A stretch of DNA of 64,000 bases from an uncultured Caldilineaceae bacterium (GTDB lineage Bacteria; Chloroflexota; Anaerolineae; Caldilineales; Caldilineaceae): positions 101,191-165,190 of the forward strand of contig CATOTS010000019.1 in NCBI GenBank assembly GCA_951813625.1, in the 5' to 3' direction. Positions within the stretch are counted from its first letter, which is position 1. Each line of letters opens with the position of its first letter. Below, piece by piece: positions 17,065 through 25,528 of the stretch. The translations under genes and the position numbers were made by a program. The notes below the pieces were generated by a model, which was given only the letters and a program-made list of their open reading frames with translations, did no database searches and had not been told where the DNA came from.

Positions 17065-17092
17065 ATTATAGCATAGCCGCGAAATGGCGCAA
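17065..17092 (-). promoter_or_regulatory. Sigma70-type promoter of the DUF151 gene
   Basis: On the minus strand TTGCGC (17092-17087) and a perfect TATAAT (17070-17065) are separated by 16 bp and lie about 100 bp upstream of the start codon. Confidence 0.65.
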
Positions 17093-17224
17093 AGTGATCT
17101 GCTTCGGCAGGGTACAGTCCAAAATTAGGGTTCAAATTCCCATGCCTCTGGTTGTGACGATGTCATGGCCGGCCCCCGCTGCACTCCCTGGCGAAGGGGG
17201 GAATACGCTTTCCTGGATCCCTTT

Positions 17225-17289
17225 GGACGGTCGGGCCTGCGGCCCTCCCTTGTGCGGGGGGACTCCCCCCGCAACGCCCCCCTGACACC
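17225..17289 (+). repeat. REP-like hairpin repeat, copy 1
   Basis: About 65 bp containing two palindromes, GGGCC-tgc-GGCCC and GCGGGGGG-act-CCCCCCGC, ending in CGCCCCCCTGACACC. Further copies occur at 17451, 43625, 43933 and 57613, all in intergenic DNA and in the same orientation. Confidence 0.85.
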
Positions 17290-17450
17290 ACTCCACTCGC
17301 CGAGCGTGAGGTCATTGCGACCCAGTATTACATGCGGCCCAACGCGCCCCTCCCCGGCAGTTCCTGGCCACTGGCCTTTGGAAACTGGCCACTGGAAACT
17401 GGCAGCTAGTGACTGTCAACCGGCCACTGGCCACCGGCAACTGCAGTTCC

Positions 17451-17515
17451 GGTCGTTCGGGCCTTCGGCCCTCCCTTGTGCGGGGGGACTCCCCCCGCAA
17501 CGCCCCCCTGACACC
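17451..17515 (+). repeat. REP-like hairpin repeat, copy 2
   Basis: Same repeat as at 17225, with the first palindrome changed to GGGCC-ttc-GGCCC; the second 8-bp stem is identical. Confidence 0.85.
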
Positions 17516-17603
17516 ACTCCCTCCGCCGAGTGTGCGGTCATTGCGACCCAGTGATACCTGTGGCCCAACTCGCCGCCCCCAAGTCAGCGACCGTCGCGAC
17601 CAC

Positions 17604-17630
17604 CGTAGGGGCAGGCCCCGTGCCTGCCCT
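17604..17630. repeat. GTAGGGGCAGGC-type hairpin, copy 1
   Basis: GGGGCAGGC and GCCTGCCC are separated by a short loop, giving an 8-bp stem. A second copy with a diverged loop is at 44253-44279. Similar GTAGGGGC hairpins are, to my knowledge, common between genes in Chloroflexota genomes. Confidence 0.75.
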
Positions 17631-17887
17631 GTGCCTCTCCCAAGAGACGGTTGACAATTCCAGCCACCGTCGGCATGAAGTCCCCACCAGACGACCCCCA
17701 CCCCAGAATCGGGCTGCACCCGTTTCGGCGTGGAGGCCGGGGCCGGCCGCGTTCCTGTTGCGCGGCCGGCCGGCGCGGCGTTTGCCGCTGGGCAAAACTT
17801 GCCCACTCGACCGTGACCGCGCTGGTCCGCGCAGCGCGGACGCAGGATGCCGCTAAAACTCATGCCGAAAAGCGATTATCGCCATTT

Positions 17888-17919
17888 TCGGTTTGCGATA
17901 TATCGGTTTGCGATATAAT
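17888..17919 (+). promoter_or_regulatory. Adjacent 15-bp direct repeats with TATAAT
   Basis: TCGGTTTGCGATATA occurs twice head to tail (17888-17902 and 17903-17917). The second copy runs into TATAAT (17914-17919), with TTTGCG 16 bp upstream inside the first copy. This looks like a promoter with an operator-like direct repeat, but no clear gene follows. Confidence 0.4.
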
Positions 17920-18141
17920 TGTAGGACACGGTCGAAACGGTCGGGTAGATCGACACGTCGAGAACCAGGACAATTCCCCCCAAACAGCGAGAATAGGGGG
18001 CAGCCAAAGACCCGGAAAGAAGGATGATTCAAGCCCAACCTTGTAAAGGGGTCGTCCCAGAGATGAAGATCTGCGTCAAGATTTCAGCAGGGCTCCTTGC
18101 CCAGTTCTGTTCCACCGGGCGCACTCTGAATCGCTTCTCGT

Positions 18142-18492
18142 GTGCCCGTTGCGATGGCAACGCGGTCTTCACTGCCTGCCGTCAACCTGGTGCAGGAAGG
18201 GACTGACGTGCGAGCGCCCGAAGCAATGTCGGCTCCGAAAGAGCCGCACGGAATTAGGAGTGCTGGACAATCCTCGCGGCGGGCGCAGAATATTGCAACT
18301 GCAGGCATCCTACTTGCCTCGGCCAACGAAGAGGAGGCCCGGTTGGCAATCGACGGCGACCCGGAAACCCACTGGAATGCCAATCTCCTCGAGATGCAGT
18401 GGCCCTTGGAAACGCTGGCAGAAAGCCAGTTGCAGGAAAGCCGCAACGGAAGGAATGTGGCGTTCGGCCCTCGACCGGCTGCTTCCTTTTAG
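18142..18492 (+). pseudogene. Possible F5/8 type C (discoidin) domain remnant
   Basis: An open frame of 116 codons contains, in its middle, NIATAGILLASANEEEARLA followed by IDGDPETHWNA and an MQWPLE segment. This ordering (N-A at the start, then A-x-DGDxxTxW and a W-containing strand) is the signature of the first half of an F5/8C discoidin carbohydrate-binding domain. The frame ends before the rest of the domain, there is no ribosome-binding site, and flanking DNA looks non-coding. I read it as a fragment of a decayed secreted protein. It could also be a chance resemblance. Confidence 0.35.
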
Positions 18493-19125
18493 GCGACGGC
18501 GACAAATGGGTGTCGTCGTCATCACCGGACACGAGCCGCGCGCATTGCCGGGCAACAAACTGAGGACAGATGTGGGGTCCCGCCCCACGCCGCACCGCGT
18601 TCAGTCGGAGACTCCCTGTTTTACTGCCGCTTGCCGTCGCAGTGCGACCTGGGCCCTCGGCCTGCCGAATCCGTCGGGATTGGCCTTTGATCGCGAGATT
18701 GGCGGCCTAAACATTCCCGGCGTTGGTGGCTCGTGGCCGGCTCTGACCTCAGGTTATGGAAAGCCGAAGAGGGTCTTACTTCGGGCTCCTGCGCGGAACA
18801 ATCTGAGCGGTCGCGAGAGTCTGAGCTCTCAGTCAAAGAGGGGAAACTGTCTAGAACCTTAAGAGCTGAATTCTGAGAACCAGGAGCCAACTCTGCCCTT
18901 AGTTCATCTGTCTTAGGGGTACTTCGTGGATGGATCTGAAAAAGCGTCGAGAATCGTGGTTTGCGGTTTCAAAAGGGAAACAGTCTGGTTCTAAGCCATT
19001 CAGGTTAGGCTTGAGCCCTCCCTTCTGACGCCCGGTAGCTGCAGCACAGAGAGGACTGTTGCCTTTACGCTCCTGCACCGGCTCTGATTCCAGGGGCCAA
19101 GTGCCCCACCGCGGCAGGCGGTTGG
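18493..19125. other. Non-coding stretch
   Basis: About 630 bases between the discoidin-like remnant and the next gene. Frames are open in places but none has plausible composition, start site or domain. It may be decayed coding DNA. Confidence 0.4.
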
Positions 19126-19860
19126 CTACCAGTCAATGTGAGTAACGCCATGGTCGTCGTCAACGGTGAAGACATAAGGTTTGTCGGTCGAGGTATCCGT
19201 GTCGGCATAGTAGGTGTTGATTCGAAGCAACTGCTGATCTGGCAGATATTCGATTGCGACCGATTTGGAAGTCAGCGGGTTCTGACCGCGGTATAGTTCG
19301 ATTGCGTCGGAACCGGTTGGATGCAGTTCGGACAGCGCGCCGACCGTTGCCAGGAAGGGCCCGGTCCCAATCTGGTCCGTGCCAATGAAATAATATTGGT
19401 AACCGTCCTCGACGATGCAGAGTTGCGCGGGCGTCGCTTCGTGCGCCACGATGCAATCTGCCGACTCGACCGCTTCGACTGTTCTCGAATATCGATTCAA
19501 GCAGCCCGAGCCATCCGTCCTCGGCCCCGGTGCCGTGCGGTTTCTGTCGGTGGCCTGGGACAAAATAGGTCGATCGATAAGGCTGACAAGCTCCATGGCA
19601 TCCAGACATTCCGGCCTTGGCGTGGGTGCCGGCGTCGGCGTCGGCGTATGGGTGGGCGTCGGCTGGTTTTGGCCAGGAGGATCGGTATACGCGAATAATG
19701 TGGATCGGTCCCTGTACGCATTGCGCGCTTGAATGCCCGCCGCGAACAGGATCAGGATTGTCAGGGCCGCGGCCCCAGCGGCCAGGGCGCCCCTGGAGGT
19801 CAGCATCTTCCAGGGGGAGGACGAATATGAAGCGAGCGGAAATTGCGGTGGCTTTGACAT
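19126..19860 (-). CDS. Membrane-anchored protein of unknown function
   Basis: I do not recognise this 244-residue protein. A cytoplasmic N-terminus of about 27 residues is followed by one membrane helix (about 27-46), a Pro/Thr-rich repeat (PTPTHTPTPTPAPTPRP) and an exported domain from about residue 84. That domain has four cysteines, perhaps forming two disulfides, and ends in strands such as YQYYFIGTDQIGTG and DDDHGVTHIDW. The Thr-Pro linker type is shared with the SH3 lipoprotein at 10666 and is common in Chloroflexota surface proteins. It stands alone, with no operon partners. Confidence 0.6.
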   Translation of the reverse strand: MSKPPQFPLASYSSSPWKMLTSRGALAAGAAALTILILFAAGIQARNAYRDRSTLFAYTDPPGQNQPTPTHTPTPTPAPTPRPECLDAMELVSLIDRPILSQATDRNRTAPGPRTDGSGCLNRYSRTVEAVESADCIVAHEATPAQLCIVEDGYQYYFIGTDQIGTGPFLATVGALSELHPTGSDAIELYRGQNPLTSKSVAIEYLPDQQLLRINTYYADTDTSTDKPYVFTVDDDHGVTHIDW

Positions 19861-20233
19861 TCTACGGCGCGAATCCGTTGTTTCTTTCAGAACGCGGACC
19901 TCACGATGCGCAAGTCGTGCGCCTCTCGGGCCGACACGATTCGCTTGGCTTCAGAACCGGCTTCCTTCAAGCCGGCCGGTGTCGATGGCAGATCTGTTTT
20001 CGGCCGAATCGTACACCCCAAAGTAAGCGTGGCGCGCGGCTCCTGTCAAGCAAATTATCGCAACGAAGCGGCGTTATTTCGGCGTTTCTGAGAAATGCCT
20101 GCAAGTCGTCGAAATGGCGTAGGCATAATGCCGCAGATACATCGAAAACGGGTCTGCGCCGAAAGTGTCACAGAAATGGGCGCAGAAATCCCATTGAGAT
20201 GGCTGAATCAGTTTCCAGGGAAGAGGAGGGGCG
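19861..20233. other. Intergenic region upstream of glycosyltransferase
   Basis: About 370 bases with no gene I can support. A purine-rich ribosome-binding site (GAGGAGG, 20223-20229) closes the region just before the GTG start at 20234. Confidence 0.4.
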
Positions 20234-21379
20234 GTGGCCCAATTTCAGACAGAGCACCGAATCGAGGCCGAACCAGCATTGAAAATCTGGCTGCTCTCAC
20301 CTTACCATACCGGCAGCCACCGGGCGTGGGCCGAAGGCTACCAGCGCCACAGCAAGCATTCTGTGCGCCTCTTGACCTTGGCAGGCCGCTTCTGGAAGTG
20401 GCGCATGCAGGGAGGCGCGATCGATCTGGCGGCGCAGATTCAAGCCGAACTCGCTTCCGGTCCGCCCGACCTGATTCTCGCGACCGACATGACAAACCTT
20501 GCCGCCTGGCTGGCGCTCTCCCGCCGAACGCTGCCGTCAGATGTGCCGGTCGTCCTCTACATGCACGAAAACCAGTTGACCTATCCCTGGCAAGAAGGTC
20601 AGAAGCCCGACCTGACCTATGCGATGATCAACTGGCTGAGCCAGCTTTGCGCCGACCGGGTCTTGTTCAATTCCGAGTTCCATCGCCGCAGTTGGTTCGG
20701 GGCGCTGCCAAACCTGCTCAAGCATTTCCCGGACTACAACCACCTGGAGCGGATCGAAGAGGTGAGAGCACGCGCGATTGTCCTGCCGGTCGGCGTGGAA
20801 CCCCTGCAGGATTTCGGACGCCGAAGGCAGGCCGGCGCGCCGCTGATCGTCTGGAATCAGAGATGGGAATACGATAAACGGCCCGGGGCGTTCTTTGAGC
20901 TGCTCTACAGGCTCGACGAGGACGTTTACGACTTCTCGCTGGCAGTCGCGGGCGAAAACTTTCGCAACTCGCCGGACGAGTTCGAGGAAGCACGGCGGCG
21001 GCTGGCGCATCGCATCGAACATTGGGGCTACCTGCCGTCTCGTCAAGCCTATCTGGACCTGCTGCAGAGGGCCGATCTTGTCATCAGCACGGCCGCCCAC
21101 GAGTTCTTCGGCATCAGCATTCTCGAAGCAGTGCAAGCCGGCGCCTTTCCCCTGCTGCCCAACCGACTCAGCTACCCGGAGCTGATCCCTGCAAGCCTTC
21201 ACCCGGCCTGTCTCTACGACGACGAAGAAGAGCTGTTCAGCATGGCGGCGGCGCGATTGAAGATGCCGCGCCCGGCGCCGCCTTCGCTGCGACGTGCGCT
21301 GAGCGAACGCTTCAGCTGGCCCGTCGTCGCCGCGGCCTACGATGGCTTTTTCGAAACACTTGTAGATGCAGGAGGCTGA
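20234..21379 (+). CDS. DUF3524/GTDC1-like glycosyltransferase (tRNA-queuosine mannosyltransferase-like)
   Basis: The 381-residue protein starts at GTG 20234 behind GAGGAGG. Its N-terminal half carries the GTDC1-type block: [18 protein letters not shown], then [35 protein letters not shown] and [14 protein letters not shown]. These define the DUF3524 domain, whose vertebrate member GTDC1/QTMAN mannosylates queuosine in tRNA-Asp. The C-terminal half is a GT4-like nucleotide-sugar domain with [20 protein letters not shown]. The bacterial proteins are mostly uncharacterised, so a tRNA or small-molecule acceptor is inference. No queuosine synthesis genes are in the window. The 3' end overlaps the convergent cold-shock gene by 43 bp. 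Confidence 0.82.
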   Translation: MAQFQTEHRIEAEPALKIWLLSPYHTGSHRAWAEGYQRHSKHSVRLLTLAGRFWKWRMQGGAIDLAAQIQAELASGPPDLILATDMTNLAAWLALSRRTLPSDVPVVLYMHENQLTYPWQEGQKPDLTYAMINWLSQLCADRVLFNSEFHRRSWFGALPNLLKHFPDYNHLERIEEVRARAIVLPVGVEPLQDFGRRRQAGAPLIVWNQRWEYDKRPGAFFELLYRLDEDVYDFSLAVAGENFRNSPDEFEEARRRLAHRIEHWGYLPSRQAYLDLLQRADLVISTAAHEFFGISILEAVQAGAFPLLPNRLSYPELIPASLHPACLYDDEEELFSMAAARLKMPRPAPPSLRRALSERFSWPVVAAAYDGFFETLVDAGG

Positions 21380-21783
21380 ACCGCGGCGGCCGCGGCGCGA
21401 TTCCCGGCTCGACCGGAAGTGTCTTGCCCCGCCTCCGATCGACGCGGTCGGGAAAGCAGTCGGACGTCCACGGCTTCCGGTCCCCTCTCGCTTTGCGCGA
21501 TTGAGAATTCGACCAGGTCGCCCTGCCGTAGGCGGCCGACGTCAATCAAGCGGGAACGGTGGGCGAAGAGTTCCGGCCCGGAGCGCGGCGTGATGAATCC
21601 ATACTTCCTGCGCGCGCTGTACCACTTGACCAGCCCTCTTTCTCTCTCCGCGGCGGGCAGTAGCAATGCGCAGCCCATGCACAGGGGGCGCGTCTTAAGC
21701 CGGCCCATCGCTTCCCTTTGGTCTTCGATGGTCCATAGAAAAGTGACGCCGCATCGTTCGCACAGGATCATCTGGTCATTCAT
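21337..21783 (-). CDS. Cold-shock-domain protein with N-terminal zinc ribbon
   Basis: Starting at ATG 21783, the 148-residue protein has a four-cysteine zinc ribbon (C8-x2-C11 and C35-x2-C38) followed by a cold-shock domain (about residues 52-112) with [17 protein letters not shown] (RNP1) and ELFAHRSRL (RNP2). The C-terminal 35 residues are a low-complexity Arg/Ala/Ser tail. Cold-shock domains bind single-stranded nucleic acid, and the ribbon may add RNA or protein contacts. I rejected a longer upstream start because the extension would run antisense through the tRNA gene. The 3' end overlaps the convergent glycosyltransferase gene by 43 bp. Confidence 0.82.
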   Translation of the reverse strand: MNDQMILCERCGVTFLWTIEDQREAMGRLKTRPLCMGCALLLPAAERERGLVKWYSARRKYGFITPRSGPELFAHRSRLIDVGRLRQGDLVEFSIAQSERGPEAVDVRLLSRPRRSEAGQDTSGRAGNRAAAAAVQPPASTSVSKKPS

Positions 21784-21918
21784 GGCGATTTCGCAAAAAT
21801 GTATCCAAATCGTTTCAGTTCCGGCGTTCGGGCGTACAGGATACATCTGCCGGGCGCATTTGACAATCGGGGGCGGTCCTGCTAGCATATTTGCGAGGTG
21901 TATCCCCTGTGGCAATGC

Positions 21919-21989
<71 letters not shown>

Positions 21990-21990
21990 C

Positions 21991-22016
21991 AAACCGCTCT
22001 AATGGGCGGTTTTCTT
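21991..22016 (+). terminator. Rho-independent terminator of tRNA-Cys
   Basis: AAACCGC and GCGGTTT form a 7-bp stem around an 8-base loop, followed by T-rich TCTT. Confidence 0.75.
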
Positions 22017-22031
22017 GTCTGCGGACTCTAT

Positions 22032-22109
22032 ACTGTGTTTGCATGTCACTGTGTTTGCACATCACTGTGTTTGCAACATTGTGTTTGCACATCACCGTGT
22101 TTGCACGTC
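22032..22109. repeat. Tandem repeat of 16-bp units
   Basis: Five imperfect copies of ACTGTGTTTGCACATC lie head to tail (starting at 22032, 22048, 22064, 22078 and 22094; the third is 14 bp). They follow the tRNA-Cys terminator and precede the PBP promoter. Confidence 0.85.
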
Positions 22110-22158
22110 TGTCGGCCTTGCGGTCATTCCGGTCTATTGGTAAGAGTCATTCTTCACG

Positions 22159-22186
22159 CTGACGGACGCTTTTCTTGTGATACAAT
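22159..22186 (+). promoter_or_regulatory. Promoter upstream of the first class A PBP
   Basis: CTGACG (22159-22164) and TACAAT (22181-22186) are 16 bp apart, with the transcript predicted to begin near 22193 and to carry a leader of about 225 nt. Confidence 0.5.
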
Positions 22187-22192
22187 TTAAGT

Positions 22193-22419
22193 TCCGGCAA
22201 TCCACTTCCTTTAACCCCCGAGGTGGGGATGGCGGGCCGACCGGCGCCACAGGCGCGGCCGGGGCAGTTGCCCCAGACAATCTGCGAAGGGTCGCTTCAG
22301 TTCGAGTGAAGGAAGAGTGCAGGCTTTGGCGGGAGAGGCTAACGCAGATCTGCCGCAACGGTACAGATGTTCGCGCCCAGAGCACACGTACGCATTGTAA
22401 CTGTTAGGCAGGTTCTCCA
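22193..22419 (+). other. Long, hairpin-rich leader of the PBP mRNA
   Basis: Several stems can be drawn: CCCC/GGGG (22215-22228), GCGCC-aca-GGCGC (22244-22256), GGGGC-agtt-GCCCC (22261-22274), and an outer ATCTGCG (22280-22286) with CGCAGAT (22343-22349) enclosing CTTCA-gttcgag-TGAAG (22295-22311). I do not recognise a known riboswitch consensus. Confidence 0.4.
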
Positions 22420-25347
22420 ATGAAGAACACGCAAGAGTCATTCTACTCCCGATTACAGTCGGTTAAGCTGTCGGCCGGGGTTGGCCGCTTGTGGGTCGCG
22501 GCGCTGGTTGCAATTCTGGTGTTGGCCAGCTGTTCCGACGGGGATCCCCAAGAGGCGGAGGGAGCCCTGGAGAATCTGCCCTTCGGCCTCAACGGGCTTG
22601 AAGCTCCGCCAATGGATGAGCTCGTTGCCTGGCGATTGGGCCCGCGGCCGAACGGCTCGATCAAGACGGTGGTGGAACACTATCTTCAGCAGTATCAACC
22701 CGAAGGAAAGCTTCCCAAACTCTTCGAAACCACGCGCCTCTACGATCGAAACGGGGTCCTCTTGGCCGAGTTCTACGAAGAGGGCCGCCGCACTTGGGTC
22801 ACACTGGACCAGATGTCGCCGGCGCTGGTCTCTGCAACCGTCGCAACCGAGGACGCCTCGTTCTTCACCAATAGGGGCGTGGACAGCCGCCGTATCGTCG
22901 GCGCGGCGCTGCAAAACGTGCAGAGCCAGTCGATCGCATCCGGCGCAAGCACGATCACGATGCAGCTCGCCCGTAACCTTTTCCTGGATCCCAGCGAGCG
23001 GTTTGAACAGACTGTCGATCGCAAGTTGCAGGAAATTGGCCTGGCCTACGACCTTACGATCTTGTTCAGCAAGGAAGAGCTGCTGGAAATCTATCTAAAT
23101 CTCGTGAACTACGGGCATCAGGCCTACGGTCCCGAAGCAGCCGCTCAAGTCTACTTTGGCAAGAGCGCTATCGACCTGAACTGGGCCGAGGCGACCATAC
23201 TGGCCGGCGTTCCGCAGCAGCCGGCAGCCTACGACCTCTTCAACAATTTCGACGCCGCCAAGGAGCGGCAACGCGTTGTGCTGGACTTGCTTGTCCGCCA
23301 CGAAATGCTGTCGCAGGAGGACGCAGACGCCGTCTTCGAGGAGAAGATCCTGCTGATTGGGTCCTCGCAAAAAAAGGACCTTCTGGCGCCGCACTTCGTG
23401 TTTTACGTCGAAAAGGCGCTTGAAGAGCAGATGGCTGAAGCGCTCGGCATTGAAGTGGGACGTTGGGAGATGCGCCGCTCCGGCATGCACATCATTACGA
23501 CGCTGGATATGCCGATGCAGTGGCTGGCCGAGCTTGAGCTGCGTAAGTGGATCGACAGGGTCGGCGAAGCCTATCGCATGACCAACGGCGCGCTCGTCGC
23601 CATCCAACCGCAAACCGGCGAGCTGCTGGCGATGGTAGGCGGGGTCGATTTTAACGAAGAGGGTGCGGGACAGGTCAACCTCTCAACAAGTCTCCGCCAG
23701 CCCGGCAGCTCCTTCAAGCCAATCCTCTACGCGACTGCGCTCAGCGAGGACATGATCTCTCCGGCGACCGTGATATGGGATACCCCGACCTCCTTTACTG
23801 TCGGCATGGGCCACACCTACGTGCCGCGCAACTACGACCGCAAGTTTCACGGTCCCGTAACCGTCCGCACTGCACTGGCGAATAGCTACAACGTACCGGC
23901 CGTGAAGCTGCTGGCTTCGCTCGGCAACGAACACCTGGTGGCCAAAGCCAAAGAGTTCGGCATCACGAGCTTTACCAGGGAGCCGAACTCGTACGGACTG
24001 AGCATTTCGCTTGGAGCGGCCGAAGTTTCGCTGCTGGAGCTGACGAATGCCTTCCGCACCTTCGCCAATCAGGGACTCTATTCGGAACCCAGGTTCGCGC
24101 TCTTCATGGTGGACGACCTCGGCCGCTACCGCTCGACGCCCGAGGTCGAGCTCAAGAGAATAATCTCGCCCGACGTCGCCTTTCTGGTTGCCGATATTCT
24201 CAGCGACAACCAGGCCCGCAAGCCGGCCTTCGGCCTGAACAGCTCACTGCATTTGAGCATGCCGGCCGCTGCCAAAACCGGCACGACCACCAACTTCAAG
24301 GATAACTGGACCGTCGGTTTCACACGCTACCTGGTCGCCGGCGTCTGGACCGGCAACAGCGACGGTCAGACTATGTGGGGAAATAGCGGCGCGGCCGGGG
24401 CGGCCCCACTGTGGCGGAATTTCATGGAGGCGGTAATCGAAGACAAGGGAATGCGCGAGTTGATCGGCGCGCCGGATGACCCCAGCTTGTGGGCCTTCGA
24501 GGCGCCGGATACGGTTGTTCAGCTGCCGGACTGCCCGCCCGCCGTGCAATGCCGTGAAGGAGGCGAATTCTTCAGCTCAAGCTGGCTGAGCAAGACGCGC
24601 GGCAATGGTCTGCTGGCCGGTACCGTAGTAACGGCCAGCACTCTCCCCACCCATTTTGCGCGTGCAAACGACTTCGTCGACTATTCTTTTTGTACCTTGG
24701 ACGGTGAGGCCGCCGCCAACAGCGGAGGAAGGACGTCCGGCCCGGCGGAAATCCGTTCTCTCCTGCGGCTTTCGAGCATGGTAGGACTCTCCTTCCCGCC
24801 CGGTTACAGCACCGTGGGCAGACCGCTGGCTCCCAACACCGATCCGCCCCCCGAAACCGATGACAGAGGGATAAACGTGCCGCCACCCGTCTACAGGGAG
24901 GATCTTTATTACTATCCCGCGACCGAACTCGAGAAGTTCCGTCTGCTGTCGTGGAGCTTGAATGAAGGAATATCGGTTTCGTTGGGGTCGTGTTCCGACC
25001 TGCGCTACTATACGGCCAGGGCGGGCGACAGTTGGAGCGGTCTTGCCCGCGCGCACGATCTGCCTGAGAGCGTGCTGCGCGGGGCCAATCCCCACGTTCG
25101 CGGCGCGCTTCCGGGTGAAAAGTTGTTGCTTCCCAGGGGAATCCCGATCCGCTATCACGTCGACAGCATTCTTCACGAAGTTCAGGCCGGCGACTCCTGG
25201 GTCAACATCGCGGCCAGGTACGACATTCCCGTGCGTCTGCTTCGCGCCGCCAATCCTGAGGCAGTGCGCCCCTATAGCATACTCCGCCCCGGCGACCTTC
25301 TGCACGTGCCCGAAAACCTTGATATCTACCAGAACCCTTTTGAGTAA
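22420..25347 (+). CDS. Class A penicillin-binding protein with lipobox and two LysM domains
   Basis: This 975-residue protein combines a GT51 transglycosylase (catalytic E144 in ATEDASFF, then ASTITMQLARN and the EIYLNLVNYG motif) and a transpeptidase with SxxK (S430-S-F-K433), SxN (S489-Y-N491) and K619-T-G. It makes and crosslinks peptidoglycan. Two LysM wall-binding domains end the protein (about residues 863-905 and 919-965). The N-terminus looks like a lipoprotein signal (LVLASC, Cys38) instead of the usual uncleaved helix, although the hydrophobic stretch could serve as an anchor. It has its own promoter and leader; a terminator at 25382-25415 separates it from the paralogue downstream. 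Confidence 0.93.
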   Translation: MKNTQESFYSRLQSVKLSAGVGRLWVAALVAILVLASCSDGDPQEAEGALENLPFGLNGLEAPPMDELVAWRLGPRPNGSIKTVVEHYLQQYQPEGKLPKLFETTRLYDRNGVLLAEFYEEGRRTWVTLDQMSPALVSATVATEDASFFTNRGVDSRRIVGAALQNVQSQSIASGASTITMQLARNLFLDPSERFEQTVDRKLQEIGLAYDLTILFSKEELLEIYLNLVNYGHQAYGPEAAAQVYFGKSAIDLNWAEATILAGVPQQPAAYDLFNNFDAAKERQRVVLDLLVRHEMLSQEDADAVFEEKILLIGSSQKKDLLAPHFVFYVEKALEEQMAEALGIEVGRWEMRRSGMHIITTLDMPMQWLAELELRKWIDRVGEAYRMTNGALVAIQPQTGELLAMVGGVDFNEEGAGQVNLSTSLRQPGSSFKPILYATALSEDMISPATVIWDTPTSFTVGMGHTYVPRNYDRKFHGPVTVRTALANSYNVPAVKLLASLGNEHLVAKAKEFGITSFTREPNSYGLSISLGAAEVSLLELTNAFRTFANQGLYSEPRFALFMVDDLGRYRSTPEVELKRIISPDVAFLVADILSDNQARKPAFGLNSSLHLSMPAAAKTGTTTNFKDNWTVGFTRYLVAGVWTGNSDGQTMWGNSGAAGAAPLWRNFMEAVIEDKGMRELIGAPDDPSLWAFEAPDTVVQLPDCPPAVQCREGGEFFSSSWLSKTRGNGLLAGTVVTASTLPTHFARANDFVDYSFCTLDGEAAANSGGRTSGPAEIRSLLRLSSMVGLSFPPGYSTVGRPLAPNTDPPPETDDRGINVPPPVYREDLYYYPATELEKFRLLSWSLNEGISVSLGSCSDLRYYTARAGDSWSGLARAHDLPESVLRGANPHVRGALPGEKLLLPRGIPIRYHVDSILHEVQAGDSWVNIAARYDIPVRLLRAANPEAVRPYSILRPGDLLHVPENLDIYQNPFE

Positions 25348-25381
25348 CGTCTCCTGCTTGGGCAAATTTGCCCCGCTCGCT

Positions 25382-25415
25382 GCGCCGGATCGGTGGAACC
25401 GGCGCTCCCCTTTTT
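25382..25415 (+). terminator. Terminator between the two PBP genes
   Basis: GCGCCGG (25382-25388) and CCGGCGC (25399-25405) form a 7-bp stem, followed by TCCCCTTTTTC. Confidence 0.75.
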
Positions 25416-25528
25416 CTGTTACTTCGATGTAAAGCCGGCGTCCCCGAAAGGGACTCTGAGCGGCTCGCAAGGTCGTCTTACCGCCGCGAGCCCGATCTCG
25501 TACCCTTCACACAAGAAAAAAGAGCATC

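Larger units (their letters stand above)
17133..17735. repeat. Composite intergenic repeat island, copy 1
   Basis: This non-coding block shares the same ordered parts with 43531-44380: a CAAATTCC-to-TCATGGCCGG lead segment (17133-17175), two 5-part hairpin repeats (17225-17289 and 17451-17515), a direct duplication (17241-17348 against 17467-17574, offset 226 bp), a GGCCACTGG-rich simple-sequence patch (about 17365-17440), and a GGGGCAGGC/GCCTGCCC hairpin (17604-17630) followed by a GGCATGA-containing segment. Short open frames through it are caused by the GC-rich repeats. Confidence 0.8.

Noticed and set aside
17125..17145. tRNA T-arm-like GGGTTCAAATTCCC
   Set aside because: No acceptor or anticodon arm can be built around it, and it belongs to the repeat island lead segment.
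17165..17863. Several overlapping frames across the 17.1-17.9 kb region
   Set aside because: They translate the GC-rich repeats in different frames (for example repeating GRACGPP or LRPSLVRGD segments) and are not coding.
22032..22109. CRISPR array
   Set aside because: The 16-bp units are head to tail with no spacers, and there are no cas genes.
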